This document shows positions 10,293 through 17,673 of a stretch of DNA of 46,431 nt, piece after piece; position 1 is the first letter of the stretch; each line of letters begins with the position of its first letter. The DNA is from Actinomycetes bacterium (GTDB lineage: Bacteria > Actinomycetota > Actinomycetes > Mycobacteriales > Cryptosporangiaceae), in the NCBI GenBank assembly GCA_025963185.1, contig JAOPVE010000303.1, positions 1 through 46,431 on the forward strand, given 5' to 3'. The notes under the pieces were generated by a model that saw only the letters and a list, made by a program, of their open reading frames with translations, had not been told where the DNA came from and did not search any database. Both the position numbers and the translations under genes were made by a program.

Positions 10293-12008
10293 ATGGGCAA
10301 CGAACCTGCGCGAACCCCGCTGGAGCGCTCGGTGAGCGGCGGACCGGGCGGCCTGCCGCTGCTCGCGTCCAAACTCGCGATCCCGTCGGCCCAGGTGGGG
10401 ATGCTCAGCCGCCCGCGGCTCGAACACGCCCTGGACGAGGCCGTCCGGCGGCCAGTCACCGTCGTGTCCGCCCCGCCGGGCTGCGGCAAGAGCACGCTGC
10501 TCGCGATGTGGGCCGTCTGCGCGGTACCGCGGCTGCCGATCGCCTGGCTGACACTCGACGCCGCGGACGGGGCCGATCGGTTCTGGCAGTACCTGCACGC
10601 CGCGCTGCTCACCTTCCCGCTGCTGGCCGCCGGCGGCGACAGCCTGCCGGCCCCGGCCCGGGGCGCGGACGCGGCCTTCCTCACCCGGATCGCCGACGCG
10701 CTCGCCAGGCTCACCCACCCAGTGGTACTTGTCCTCGACGACTTCCACGAGGTCACGGATCCGGTCGCGCTGGCGGGCCTGTCCTTCCTGGTCCGGCACG
10801 CCAACGGTCAGCTCCGGCTGGTGCTGTCGACCCGGACCGATCCGGCGCCGGCCATGCCGATCCAGCGCTGGCGGGTACAGGACGAGCTCGCCGAACTGCG
10901 GGCGGCCGACCTCGCGTTCACCCCGGCCGAGTGCGCCGAGCTGCTCGGCCGCGAACAGTACGTGCTCAGCCAGTCCCAGCACGCGACCCTGCAGACCCGC
11001 ACGGAGGGCTGGCCGGCCGGGCTCCGGCTCGCCGCCCTGTCGCTGCGCGGATCCGAGGATCGCGACCGGGACGTCCGCCAGTTCGGGGGCGGTCACGGCA
11101 ACGTGGCGGACTACCTGGTGGAGGAGGTCTACTGCGCGCAGCCGCCGGAGGTCCGTGAGTCGCTCGCCGCCGGATCCGTCCTCGGCCGGCTATGCGGCGA
11201 CCTGCTCGACGCCCTGACCGGCCGGGCGGACGGCGAGCGGGTCCTCGCCGGGCTCGCCCACGCGAACTCCTTCGTCGTGGCCACTGGGGGAGACCTCGGC
11301 TGGTACCGCTACCACCGGCTGTTCCGCGACCTGCTGTTCGCCGAACTGCACCAGCAGGCGCCACACCGGATCGGCGAACTGCACCGCAGGGCCGCCGGCT
11401 GGCACGCGTGCTGGGGCAGCCCCCTGCTGGCGATGCGGCACGCGCTCGCGGGCGAGGACTGGCCCTGCGCCGTCGCCTCCCTCGCGGCGCACTGGGACGA
11501 GTTCGGCCCGGATCCGGACAGCGAGTCGCTCTGGCCCGTACCCGCGCCGCCGCCCCAGCAGGCGATCCTCGCCGATCCGCAGCTCGCACTGGCCTTCGCC
11601 GCGGACCGGCTCGCGATGTGCGACGTCCCCGGCGCCGAGACCTACCTGCGGACGGCCGGTGCCCACCGGCGGCTGGTCGCGCCCGAGCACGGCGACCGGT
11701 TCGCGCTGATCCTGAGCGCGTTCCAGCTCGCCTGCTGGCAGCTGCGCGGGGATCCGGCCGCGATCACGCCGCTGGCGAACGGGCACGCCGTCGATGCGGA
11801 CTCCGGCGTCGCCGCCGAGGTGCTGAGCGAGCGCGAGCTGACGGTCCTGCACTACCTGCAGAGCCCGCTGTCCAACGCGGAGATCGCCGGCCAGCTCACA
11901 GTGTCGGTGCACACGGTGAAGACGCACGTCCGCAACATCTACCGCAAACTCGGCGTGGCCCGCCGCCGCGAGGCGATCCGCCGAGCCCGCCACCTCAACC
12001 TGCTGTGA
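10293..12008 (+). CDS. LuxR-family ATPase transcriptional regulator (short MalT/LAL type)
   Basis: The 571-residue regulator has a STAND-type P-loop (SAPPGCGKSTLL, about 59-70), a Walker B-like stretch (VVLVLDDFHEV), the following winged-helix region (QTRTEGWPAGLRLAALSL) typical of MalT-like proteins, and a C-terminal LuxR HTH (LSERELTVLHYLQSPLSNAEIAGQLTVSVHTVKTH...). Typical MalT/LAL regulators are about 900 residues; here the TPR sensor region is largely missing, so the protein goes from ATPase to HTH through a short helical segment. The start at 10293 (MGNEPARTPLERS) is chosen because residues upstream are not family-like; no strong ribosome-binding site is visible. It is divergent from dnaK. 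Its inducer and targets are unknown. Confidence 0.85.
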   Translation: MGNEPARTPLERSVSGGPGGLPLLASKLAIPSAQVGMLSRPRLEHALDEAVRRPVTVVSAPPGCGKSTLLAMWAVCAVPRLPIAWLTLDAADGADRFWQYLHAALLTFPLLAAGGDSLPAPARGADAAFLTRIADALARLTHPVVLVLDDFHEVTDPVALAGLSFLVRHANGQLRLVLSTRTDPAPAMPIQRWRVQDELAELRAADLAFTPAECAELLGREQYVLSQSQHATLQTRTEGWPAGLRLAALSLRGSEDRDRDVRQFGGGHGNVADYLVEEVYCAQPPEVRESLAAGSVLGRLCGDLLDALTGRADGERVLAGLAHANSFVVATGGDLGWYRYHRLFRDLLFAELHQQAPHRIGELHRRAAGWHACWGSPLLAMRHALAGEDWPCAVASLAAHWDEFGPDPDSESLWPVPAPPPQQAILADPQLALAFAADRLAMCDVPGAETYLRTAGAHRRLVAPEHGDRFALILSAFQLACWQLRGDPAAITPLANGHAVDADSGVAAEVLSERELTVLHYLQSPLSNAEIAGQLTVSVHTVKTHVRNIYRKLGVARRREAIRRARHLNLL

Positions 12009-12043
12009 CCCCGCACCGCGAAGCGCTGCACTCCCTTTTCCGC

Positions 12044-12093
12044 GAAGCGCGGTAACTCCGGCCGGTCGGGACCGGCCGGAGTTACCGCACTTC
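12044..12093. repeat. Intergenic palindromic element, copy A (likely bidirectional terminator)
   Basis: A near-perfect inverted repeat has 24-base arms (one mismatch) separated by GG; the left arm begins GAAGCGCGGTAACTCC and the right arm ends GGAGTTACCGCACTTC. It lies between the converging LuxR-type and YibE/F genes and supplies the last codons and stop of the latter (GAA GTG CGG TAA). The same element recurs at 14478 and 29016, with a variant at 44874. A perfect GC-rich hairpin between convergent ends suggests transcription termination; no T-run follows. Confidence 0.8.
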
Positions 12094-13341
12094 CGAGGAG
12101 GTGGCGTGGCGGCCGCGGGTACGGGCCGGGGCTGCGGGGGTGGCGGCGTCCACGGGGGCGGTGGCGCGGGGCAGGCGGCTCGCGGCGAGGGCGGCGAGTG
12201 CCGTGGTGACCGGCACGGCGGCGATCAGCCCGAGAGTGCCAACCCCGCTGCGGACCAGTTCCTCGGCGATCTGCTGGCTCGTCAGAAGCTGCCCGAGCGG
12301 CTGGCTGGCCGCGGCGATGAGGATCAGGACTGGGAGCGAGGCCCCGGCGTAGGCCAGGATGATCGTGTTGATCACCGAGGCGATGTGCGCGCGCCCGACC
12401 CGGGTGGCCGCCCGGTACAGCTCGCGGAACCGGTACGCGGGATTGGCGGCCGCGAGTTCGGTGACCGTGACGGATTGGGTCACCGCCACGTCGTCGAGCA
12501 CCCCGAGCGATCCGATGACGATCCCAGCGAGCAGCAGGCCCTGCATGTTCACCCCGGCGAACGTGGTGCTCACGAACGTGGTGTCGTCACTGGACACGCC
12601 GGTCAGGTGCGCGGCCGCGGAGAACAGGGCGCCGAGCACGCCGGTCAGGACCAGGCTCACCAGGGTGCCCATGACCGCGATGGCCGTGGGCAGGTTGATC
12701 CCGTGGGTCAGGAACAACACCGAGAGCATGATCGCCGCGGATCCGGCGATGGCCACGAGCAGCGGTGACTCCCCCGCCAATATCGCCGGGACGATGAACA
12801 CGAGCAGCACCGCGAACGTCAGCGCGAGCCCGGCGAGCGCGCTGAGCCCCCGCCAGCGCCCGAACGCGATCACCGCGAGGGCGAACGCCGCCATGAGCGC
12901 CCACAGCGAGGTGGACCGCTGCTGGTCGATGATGTGGTAAGCACTCGCCGGATCGACGTCGGGCAGGTAGACGAGCACCACCGAGTCGCCGGGGGACACC
13001 TGCGGCGCTCCGGGGCCGAACGGGATCCCGGTCCTGATCCGGTGGCCAGAGTCCTTGCCGCTGGTCAGCCGGACCTGGACGTCGCCGCAGGTCTGGCCGT
13101 CCGGCGTGTCCCCGGGGGTGGCGGGCGGGCAGGCCGTGCGGGTGACCGACAGCACGTCGCCGTTGGCCTGCGTGGGCGCGGTGCCGAGGTCGGGCCGGTG
13201 CGCGGACGAGCCCGGCCACAGCCACACGAGCGCGACGAGGGTGAGCACCGCGCAGGGCACGAGGATCGCGGCGAGGACCGCCGCGGTGCGTCCCCGCAGC
13301 GGCGGCCCGGCGGATGCGTCGTGGGAGTGACTGTGGCCCAT
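12082..13341 (-). CDS. YibE/F-family membrane protein
   Basis: The 419-residue protein has a His-rich N-terminus (MGHSHSHD), one N-terminal membrane helix, an extracytoplasmic segment of about 100 residues and then seven or eight further helices (for example STSLWALMAAFALAVIAFGRW; GLLLAGIVIGSLGVLDDVAVTQ). The last matches the conserved YibE/F segment G.LG.L.DVAV.Q. The family has no settled function; transport of an unknown solute has been suggested. The start is the ATG at 13341, immediately before the HSHSH motif; the frame upstream is not conserved. The C-terminal residues EVR and the TAA stop come from intergenic palindrome copy A. The His-rich start and nearby Zur-type sites make a metal link possible, but no such site precedes this gene. 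Confidence 0.85.
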   Translation of the reverse strand: MGHSHSHDASAGPPLRGRTAAVLAAILVPCAVLTLVALVWLWPGSSAHRPDLGTAPTQANGDVLSVTRTACPPATPGDTPDGQTCGDVQVRLTSGKDSGHRIRTGIPFGPGAPQVSPGDSVVLVYLPDVDPASAYHIIDQQRSTSLWALMAAFALAVIAFGRWRGLSALAGLALTFAVLLVFIVPAILAGESPLLVAIAGSAAIMLSVLFLTHGINLPTAIAVMGTLVSLVLTGVLGALFSAAAHLTGVSSDDTTFVSTTFAGVNMQGLLLAGIVIGSLGVLDDVAVTQSVTVTELAAANPAYRFRELYRAATRVGRAHIASVINTIILAYAGASLPVLILIAAASQPLGQLLTSQQIAEELVRSGVGTLGLIAAVPVTTALAALAASRLPRATAPVDAATPAAPARTRGRHATSSEVR

Positions 13342-13560
13342 GGGGTGACCTCGGGGGGCTGTGGGGCGGGGGCTGGCTGCCGCCACTGTACGTAGCGCGG
13401 CGGTCCGGCGCGGGACACGGGCGGGCGGCGCCCGGCGGTCCGGCGGCGACGTTTTCATCCCGCGCGGGCGACCCACACACACCCCGAGGCGTCCTACCAT
13501 CGGCGAGACGGCAGGGCGCGAGCCCCGGGCGACGGACCTCGGCACAAGGCGGTGACCAGC

Positions 13561-13929
13561 ATGAGCGTGACACTCAACGAGCGGGCCTACGAGCACGCGC
13601 GGCGCCTCGCGGGCGAGGGAAAGGCCGTTCTGGACGAGCGAGACGACTGGAGCGAGCACCGGCCCTCGGCGCAGCAGGAGAACGACTTCCTCGCCGAGCA
13701 CGGCTACGACGAGTACGGCAGGTGGTACCTCGGGATCGACGACGAGCATCCGGCCGACACCAAGGGCCACTACAAGTTCCCGTACGGCGACTTCGAGCGG
13801 GTACACCGCTGCGGGGTCCTGTCCGCCGAGTCCCGGGCGGCGCAGAACGACTACACCGACATCGAGGTCGCGGCGGCCCACCTGCACGGGCTGCTCGACG
13901 GCAGCACGAGCCCCGCCCCGCGCCGCTGA
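13561..13929 (+). CDS. Conserved actinobacterial hypothetical protein
   Basis: The 122-residue soluble, acidic protein (MSVTLNERAYEHARRLAGEGKAVLDERDDWSEHRPSAQQENDF...) resembles short conserved proteins I associate with Streptomyces and relatives. It contains a W-S-E-H-R-P-S segment, a GYDEYGRWYLGID core and a KGHYKFPYGDFERVHRCGVL motif. No function is known to me. The ATG at 13561 is preferred over GTG at 13552 because AAGGCGG (13545-13551) is nine bases upstream of the ATG but abuts the GTG. It is divergent from the YibE/F gene and converges on the next gene, separated by a strong hairpin. Confidence 0.8.
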   Translation: MSVTLNERAYEHARRLAGEGKAVLDERDDWSEHRPSAQQENDFLAEHGYDEYGRWYLGIDDEHPADTKGHYKFPYGDFERVHRCGVLSAESRAAQNDYTDIEVAAAHLHGLLDGSTSPAPRR

Positions 13930-13941
13930 TGCGCCGGGCTG

Positions 13942-13968
13942 CCCGGCCCGCCGCCGGGGCGGGCCGGG
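13942..13968. terminator. GC-rich hairpin between convergent genes
   Basis: A perfect 11-base stem (CCCGGCCCGCC with GGCGGGCCGGG) and a 5-base loop lie in the 48-base gap between two converging genes. No T-run is present on either side. Position and stability suggest a bidirectional terminator. Confidence 0.6.
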
Positions 13969-13977
13969 GAGCCGGGG

Positions 13978-14379
13978 TCAGCAGTTCACCAGGTCCGGCG
14001 ACTGGTTGAGCAGCTGGGCGGGCACCGAGGTGAAGCGGGCGAGCGCGCCGTCGGCGTCCGCCCCCGCCGCGAACACGGCCACCCGGTGACAGTTCTGGAA
14101 CGCGATCCGGACCGCGAAGTGCCGTCCGAGCACGCCCCGGATCGCGTCGCTCGCCATCGCCCGCAGCAGTTGCGCCCGGTGCTGCTCCGACGGCGGCTCG
14201 GTGCGGTTGTCGGCGAAGATCCGGTCCTGCGGGTTCTGATCGCCGAGCTGCGCGGCGAGTCCCGCGACCAGGTCGTAGGCGTAGGGCAGCGACTCGCGGA
14301 CGCACTGGGCGAACTCGGCGTCGGTGACGTCGCCGGCCTCGGCTTTCTGGAGCAGGTCGGGCGCGACGGTGAGGGACAT
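13978..14379 (-). CDS. Conserved hypothetical protein under a putative Zur site
   Basis: The 133-residue soluble, mostly helical protein contains LPYAYDLVAGLAAQL, a central RAQLLRAMASDAIRGVLGRHF segment and a strongly motif-like FQNCHRVAVF, and ends NQSPDLVNC. I recall similar actinobacterial hypothetical proteins but no function. It has two cysteines plus histidines (NCHRV; terminal C) that could bind metal, which is only an inference. The ATG at 14379 is chosen over 14385 because GGGAG (14386-14390) is six bases upstream of the former and abuts the latter. A Zur-like palindrome lies 27-45 bases upstream of the start, so it is probably derepressed in zinc starvation together with the permease modules. 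Confidence 0.78.
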   Translation of the reverse strand: MSLTVAPDLLQKAEAGDVTDAEFAQCVRESLPYAYDLVAGLAAQLGDQNPQDRIFADNRTEPPSEQHRAQLLRAMASDAIRGVLGRHFAVRIAFQNCHRVAVFAAGADADGALARFTSVPAQLLNQSPDLVNC

Positions 14380-14405
14380 GGGCATCTCCCGTGATTCGAG
14401 TTATT

Positions 14406-14424
14406 GATAACGGTAATCATTACC
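14406..14424 (-). promoter_or_regulatory. Putative Zur box, site A
   Basis: GATAACGGTAATCATTACC includes the perfect palindrome GGTAAT-C-ATTACC and aligns with three other sites in the window (16449, 16498, 20071). Invariant positions across all four are GATAA, T at 9, C at 13 and TAC at 16-18. It ends 27 bases upstream of the ATG at 14379. AT-rich sequence is rare in this window, which makes these sites stand out. Confidence 0.7.
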
Positions 14425-14477
14425 AACCCTTACTCAGCAGTCAACGCCCCGGCGTGGTGACGCGCCGGCCTTGCTTC

Positions 14478-14529
14478 CGAAGTGCGGTCACTGTGGCCGG
14501 TCGGGACCGGCAGCAGGTACCGCACTTCG
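14478..14529. repeat. Intergenic palindromic element, copy B
   Basis: The arms begin CGAAGTGCGGT and end ACCGCACTTCG, with a GCCGGTC-GG-GACCGGC core; the outer and inner arm parts pair and the middle is diverged. It lies 11 bases downstream of the TIGR03943-type gene stop and before the next gene on the same strand, consistent with a terminator. It shares outer arms and core with copies A and C. Confidence 0.75.
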
Positions 14530-14539
14530 CGGGCGGGGG

Positions 14540-15277
14540 CTACTCGTACGGGTTCTCGGGGCGGGAGGTCAGGGTGGCGGTGGCCGCGTGGATCCGCGGT
14601 ACGGCCCGCGCCGGATCCCGCTCGGCGCTGGCGGTCCACGATCCGGTCACCGTGACCCAGGCGTCGGTGGCGAAGCTGCTCCGCGATCCGTCGACCTCGA
14701 CCTTGACGGTCCGGGCGTCGGCGGCGCAGCAGGTCAGAGTGGCGCGCGCGAGGTACCAGCCGCCTCCCGCCTGCGGCACCGCGAAGCCGGACAGGCGGAC
14801 GGTCCGGCCGCTCAGGGTGCGGCCCTGGTCCCAGGTGGCGCGCGCCGCGTAGTCCCGCACAAGCAGCGCCACGATGCCACCGGACCGCAGCGGCGCGAAC
14901 CGCAGGGACGCCGGCCTGGGCACCGTCGCCCCGGTGCGATTGGCCGCGTAGGACCCCAGTGGCGGCGGCGGGACCAGCAGGATCACCGCCATCGGGATCC
15001 CGAACAGCCACCCGGACCACGGTGCGCGTCCGCCGTGATCGTGCCCGTCATCGGCCCCAGCCTGACCCGGATCAGCCTGACCCGGATCAGCCTGCCGTGG
15101 GAACACCGCGTCGAGCAGGAAGCTCGCGAGCCCGAGGACGGTGACCCCGAGGGATGCCGCGACCAGGTACGGCTGGAGCGACGGCTTGACGTAGTTGAGG
15201 TACTCCCCGAACAGGGCGAGCCGCAGCATGATGACCCCGGCGACGGCCACGAAGACGCCCTGCACCTCCCGGCTCAC
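14540..15277 (-). CDS. TIGR03943/DUF1980-family permease partner, copy 1
   Basis: The 245-residue protein has two N-terminal membrane helices, a cytoplasmic loop, a third helix (WLFGIPMAVILLVPPPPLG) and an extracytoplasmic domain with the family motif T-C-C-A-A-D-A (GWYLARATLTCCAADARTVKV). It belongs to the partner family of COG0701 permeases (YcgQ-like). The GTG start overlaps the permease stop (GTGA), so the pair is translationally coupled. The paired cysteines are conserved in copy 2 (21169-21903). The loop holds an in-frame tandem repeat (QADPGQADPGQAG) and DDGHDHGG, which may bind metal. Zur-like sites upstream of the permease suggest a role in zinc acquisition or handling; the transported species is not established. 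Confidence 0.85.
   Translation of the reverse strand: MSREVQGVFVAVAGVIMLRLALFGEYLNYVKPSLQPYLVAASLGVTVLGLASFLLDAVFPRQADPGQADPGQAGADDGHDHGGRAPWSGWLFGIPMAVILLVPPPPLGSYAANRTGATVPRPASLRFAPLRSGGIVALLVRDYAARATWDQGRTLSGRTVRLSGFAVPQAGGGWYLARATLTCCAADARTVKVEVDGSRSSFATDAWVTVTGSWTASAERDPARAVPRIHAATATLTSRPENPYE
15058..15094. repeat. 15-bp in-frame tandem repeat in the TIGR03943-type gene
   Basis: CAGCCTGACCCGGAT occurs twice in tandem (15058-15072, 15073-15087), followed by the first seven bases of a third copy. On the coding strand it encodes repeated Gln-Ala-Asp-Pro-Gly in the cytoplasmic loop. Being a multiple of three, it can change length without frameshift. Confidence 0.85.
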
Positions 15278-16245
15278 AGCAGCACCGTTCCGGTGACGGC
15301 GGCGGCCACGACGGCGACCACGAAGACCATCGGCGCGAACCGGGTCGCGAACGCGCGGCCGAAGGTGGCCGACTGCAGGGCGATCAGCTTGAGGTCCACG
15401 ACCGGCCCGACGACGAGGAAGATCAGCCGGGCCGTCATCGGGAAACCGGCGAGGCTGGCCGCGACGAAGGCGTCCGCCTCGGAACACACCGCCAGCAGCA
15501 CCGCGAGCACGGCGAGGACCAGCGCCGACACCACGGGGATCCCGGCCACCGCGGTGATCCAGCCCGGCGGCACGGCCACGTTGAGGGTCGCCGCCATTGC
15601 CGCTCCGACCACGAGGAACCCACCGGCGTGCAGGAGGTCGTGCTGCACGGTGAGCCGGAAGGCCTCGGTGCCCGGCCGGGTGCCGCCGAACCGCCGCTGG
15701 GGGATCCGCAGCCAGCCCGGCCGCCCGAACCGCGCCCACAGCCAGCCCACCACCACGGCGGTGCCCAGCGAGGCGGCGAAACGCGCCAGAACCATGTTCG
15801 GGACCTGCGGAAACGCCACCGCCGTCGACACCAGCACCACCGGGTTGATCGCCGGGGCGGACAGCAGGAACGCCAGCGCGGCGGGCACGGTGACCCCGCG
15901 GGCGACCAGTCCCCCGGCGACCGGGACGGACGCGCACTCACACCCCGGCAGGATCGCGCCGGCCAGCCCCGCCGCCGGTACGGCGATCGCCGGGTGCCTC
16001 GGCAGCCGGGCGAACACCGAATCGGGCACGAACGCCGCGATCAGCCCGGACAGCACCACCCCGAGCACGAGGAACGGGAACGCCTGGACCACCACGGCGA
16101 TGAAGATCGTCGACCAGGTCTGCAGGGCGTGACTGCTCCCGCTCAGCAGGTAGTACGCGTTCGGGCCGACGAGCGCCGCGAGGATCGCCCCCATCACGAA
16201 CGTCAGCGCGGGCGGCCTGCGCAGCCGGCCGGTCACCTCGCTCAT
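15274..16245 (-). CDS. COG0701/DUF318-family permease, copy 1
   Basis: The 323-residue protein has about eight to nine membrane helices in two halves. It carries the family motif PGCECASVPVAGGLVARG followed by ALAFLLSAPAINPVVLV, and in the second half CSEADAFVAASL and GPVVDLKL. The buried Cys-x-Cys and Glu are typical of this family (YcgR-like, also related to arsenite-permease-like COG0701 proteins). It is clearly homologous to the permease at 20144-21172. The ATG at 16245 is followed by its coupled partner gene. Zur-like sites lie about 200-270 bases upstream, so this module is probably expressed when zinc is scarce. Direction and substrate of transport are unknown. Confidence 0.85.
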   Translation of the reverse strand: MSEVTGRLRRPPALTFVMGAILAALVGPNAYYLLSGSSHALQTWSTIFIAVVVQAFPFLVLGVVLSGLIAAFVPDSVFARLPRHPAIAVPAAGLAGAILPGCECASVPVAGGLVARGVTVPAALAFLLSAPAINPVVLVSTAVAFPQVPNMVLARFAASLGTAVVVGWLWARFGRPGWLRIPQRRFGGTRPGTEAFRLTVQHDLLHAGGFLVVGAAMAATLNVAVPPGWITAVAGIPVVSALVLAVLAVLLAVCSEADAFVAASLAGFPMTARLIFLVVGPVVDLKLIALQSATFGRAFATRFAPMVFVVAVVAAAVTGTVLL

Positions 16246-16448
16246 GTCCGCTCCCCAGTGCGTGCCGTGACGATCCCGGCGCGTGCCCCACCGCGGACGC
16301 TACCTGCACAAAGGCCGTCGGGCGCAGACCCGCAACGGTGGCGGCGCGCTCGGTGCCGGCGAACCCGGAGTCCGACCTCGGGGCACCTCCGGTGTAGCGC
16401 CTTCACCGTGCCGGTTCCGACGATCCCGTCGATGTCGCCGGGGGGACT

Positions 16449-16466
16449 GTAGTGAAAATAGTTATC
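16449..16466 (-). promoter_or_regulatory. Putative Zur box, site B1 (toward permease module 1)
   Basis: Read on the minus strand this is GATAACTATTTTCACTAC, matching the four-site consensus at every invariant position. It also overlaps TGAAA...TTTCA (16453-16472), an inverted repeat of the classical Zur/Fur style. It lies about 205 bases upstream of the permease start and 32 bases from site B2, so one intergenic region could control both directions. Confidence 0.65.
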
Positions 16467-16497
16467 GTTTCAGTAGACTCCGGGCACTTTGTGGTCC

Positions 16498-16515
16498 GAT
16501 AATCATTTCCGTTAC
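16498..16515 (+). promoter_or_regulatory. Putative Zur box, site B2 (toward HTH regulator)
   Basis: GATAATCATTTCCGTTAC matches the consensus shared with sites A, B1 and C. It ends 31 bases upstream of the GTG start of the HTH regulator, where it would overlap or abut the promoter and block it when Zur binds zinc. Confidence 0.68.
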
Positions 16516-16546
16516 TGACCTGTCCGGCTCGCTCGCGGAGGCACTG

Positions 16547-17494
16547 GTGGATCCCGCTGGCACGACGTCCGCGGATCCCAACCCCGCCGGCGATCCGGAT
16601 CCGGGGCAGCCCGCGTTCCACATCGCGCTGCGGGCGGCGATCGAGGCGCGCGGCCTGACGCTCGAGCGGCTCCACGTGCGGCTCGCCCAGCGCGGGATCC
16701 AGGTGTCGGCGGCGAGCCTGAGCTACTGGCAGCACGGCCGCACCAGGCCCGAGCGGCCGGACTCGCTGCGCGCGCTCGACGTCCTCGAAGAGGTGCTCGG
16801 CGTGGCCACCGGATCCCTGCGCTCGCTGCTCGGTCCCCGCCGGCCGCCCGGCCCGCGGAGCCTGCGGGGCACGGTGGCAGATCGCCCGGAGGAGCTCATG
16901 GGCGTCGGCGAGCCCCTGACCAGGCTGCTCGACCAGTTACCCCGGTCCCGCAACAACGACCTGGACCTGGTCAGCCAGCACGAGTGCGTGACCGTCGACG
17001 CCCACCGGCGGATCGCCGAGGTGTCGAGCACCGCCCTGGCCGCCGCACGGCGCGACGGCGTCGACCGGTACTACACCGTCTACCAGGGCGATCCGGGCTG
17101 TGACGTGCGCCGGATGGAGGTCGAGGCGGTCCGCGACTGCACGGTCGGGCGGGTGCTGCGCGACCCCGCCGCGGGACTGCTGGTGGGCGAACTGCTCCTC
17201 GGCTGGGAACTGGCCCGCGGCGATACCCACCTGTTCGGCTTCCGGATCACCGACGGCACGGCCGTGAGCACGATCCACAGCCACGGGTTCCGCTACCGGG
17301 TGAGCCAGTTCGTGCTGCAGGTGCGGTTCTCTGCGGCGGCCGTGCCGATCCGCGTGGACGGTTTTGCCCAGACCACATTGGACGGTGACCTCCGGCCCAC
17401 CGGCCAGCTCCACCTCACCCCCCACCACACCGCCCAGCTCGTGTGCAGCGACGCGGATCCCGGTGGCGCGGGCATCGCCTGGACCTGGGAGTGA
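16547..17494 (+). CDS. HTH-domain regulator, probably Zur-controlled
   Basis: The 315-residue soluble protein has an N-terminal XRE-like helix-turn-helix (ALRAAIEARGLTLERLHVRLAQRGIQVSAASLSYWQHGRTRPERPDSLRALDVLEEVLGV, about 25-85) and a C-terminal half (about 130-315) of mostly beta-strand character that I do not recognise, with several histidines (STIHSHGFRYRV; LTPHHTAQ). The GTG at 16547 is chosen because GGAG lies six bases upstream and the HTH begins shortly after; the longer frame runs through the Zur boxes and is unlikely. Site B2 just upstream suggests it is a second-tier regulator within the zinc response (inference). The C-terminal domain might bind a metal or small ligand. Confidence 0.75.
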   Translation: MDPAGTTSADPNPAGDPDPGQPAFHIALRAAIEARGLTLERLHVRLAQRGIQVSAASLSYWQHGRTRPERPDSLRALDVLEEVLGVATGSLRSLLGPRRPPGPRSLRGTVADRPEELMGVGEPLTRLLDQLPRSRNNDLDLVSQHECVTVDAHRRIAEVSSTALAAARRDGVDRYYTVYQGDPGCDVRRMEVEAVRDCTVGRVLRDPAAGLLVGELLLGWELARGDTHLFGFRITDGTAVSTIHSHGFRYRVSQFVLQVRFSAAAVPIRVDGFAQTTLDGDLRPTGQLHLTPHHTAQLVCSDADPGGAGIAWTWE

Positions 17495-17530
17495 CGGGCG
17501 GACCCCAAAACGACGCGAAGCGCCGTTAAG

Positions 17531-17550
17531 TGAACAGAAGGCGCTGTTCA
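17531..17550. promoter_or_regulatory. Perfect inverted repeat upstream of the subtilase
   Basis: TGAACAG-AAGGCG-CTGTTCA is a perfect 7+7 inverted repeat in the 179-base gap between the HTH gene and the secreted subtilase. It could be a weak terminator for the upstream gene or an operator for the downstream one. No T-run follows. Confidence 0.4.
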
Positions 17551-17673
17551 GGCGGCCCGGCGGTCCCGTATACCCCTTTCAGCACAGTCCGTCTCCACCG
17601 CGCTCTGTCTCCACCACCGTTCAGCCTGTCCCCCACCCGCAGCCTCCCCTATCCCTAGCCAGGAGGAATCGCC

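Larger units (their letters stand above)
16246..16546. other. Divergent intergenic region with two putative Zur boxes
   Basis: This 301-base region separates the leftward permease from the rightward HTH regulator. I see no gene in it. The 60-70 bases nearest the regulator are unusually AT-rich and hold the two Zur-like sites listed separately. The remaining 200 bases form a GC-rich leader for the permease transcript, without an obvious riboswitch. Confidence 0.7.
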
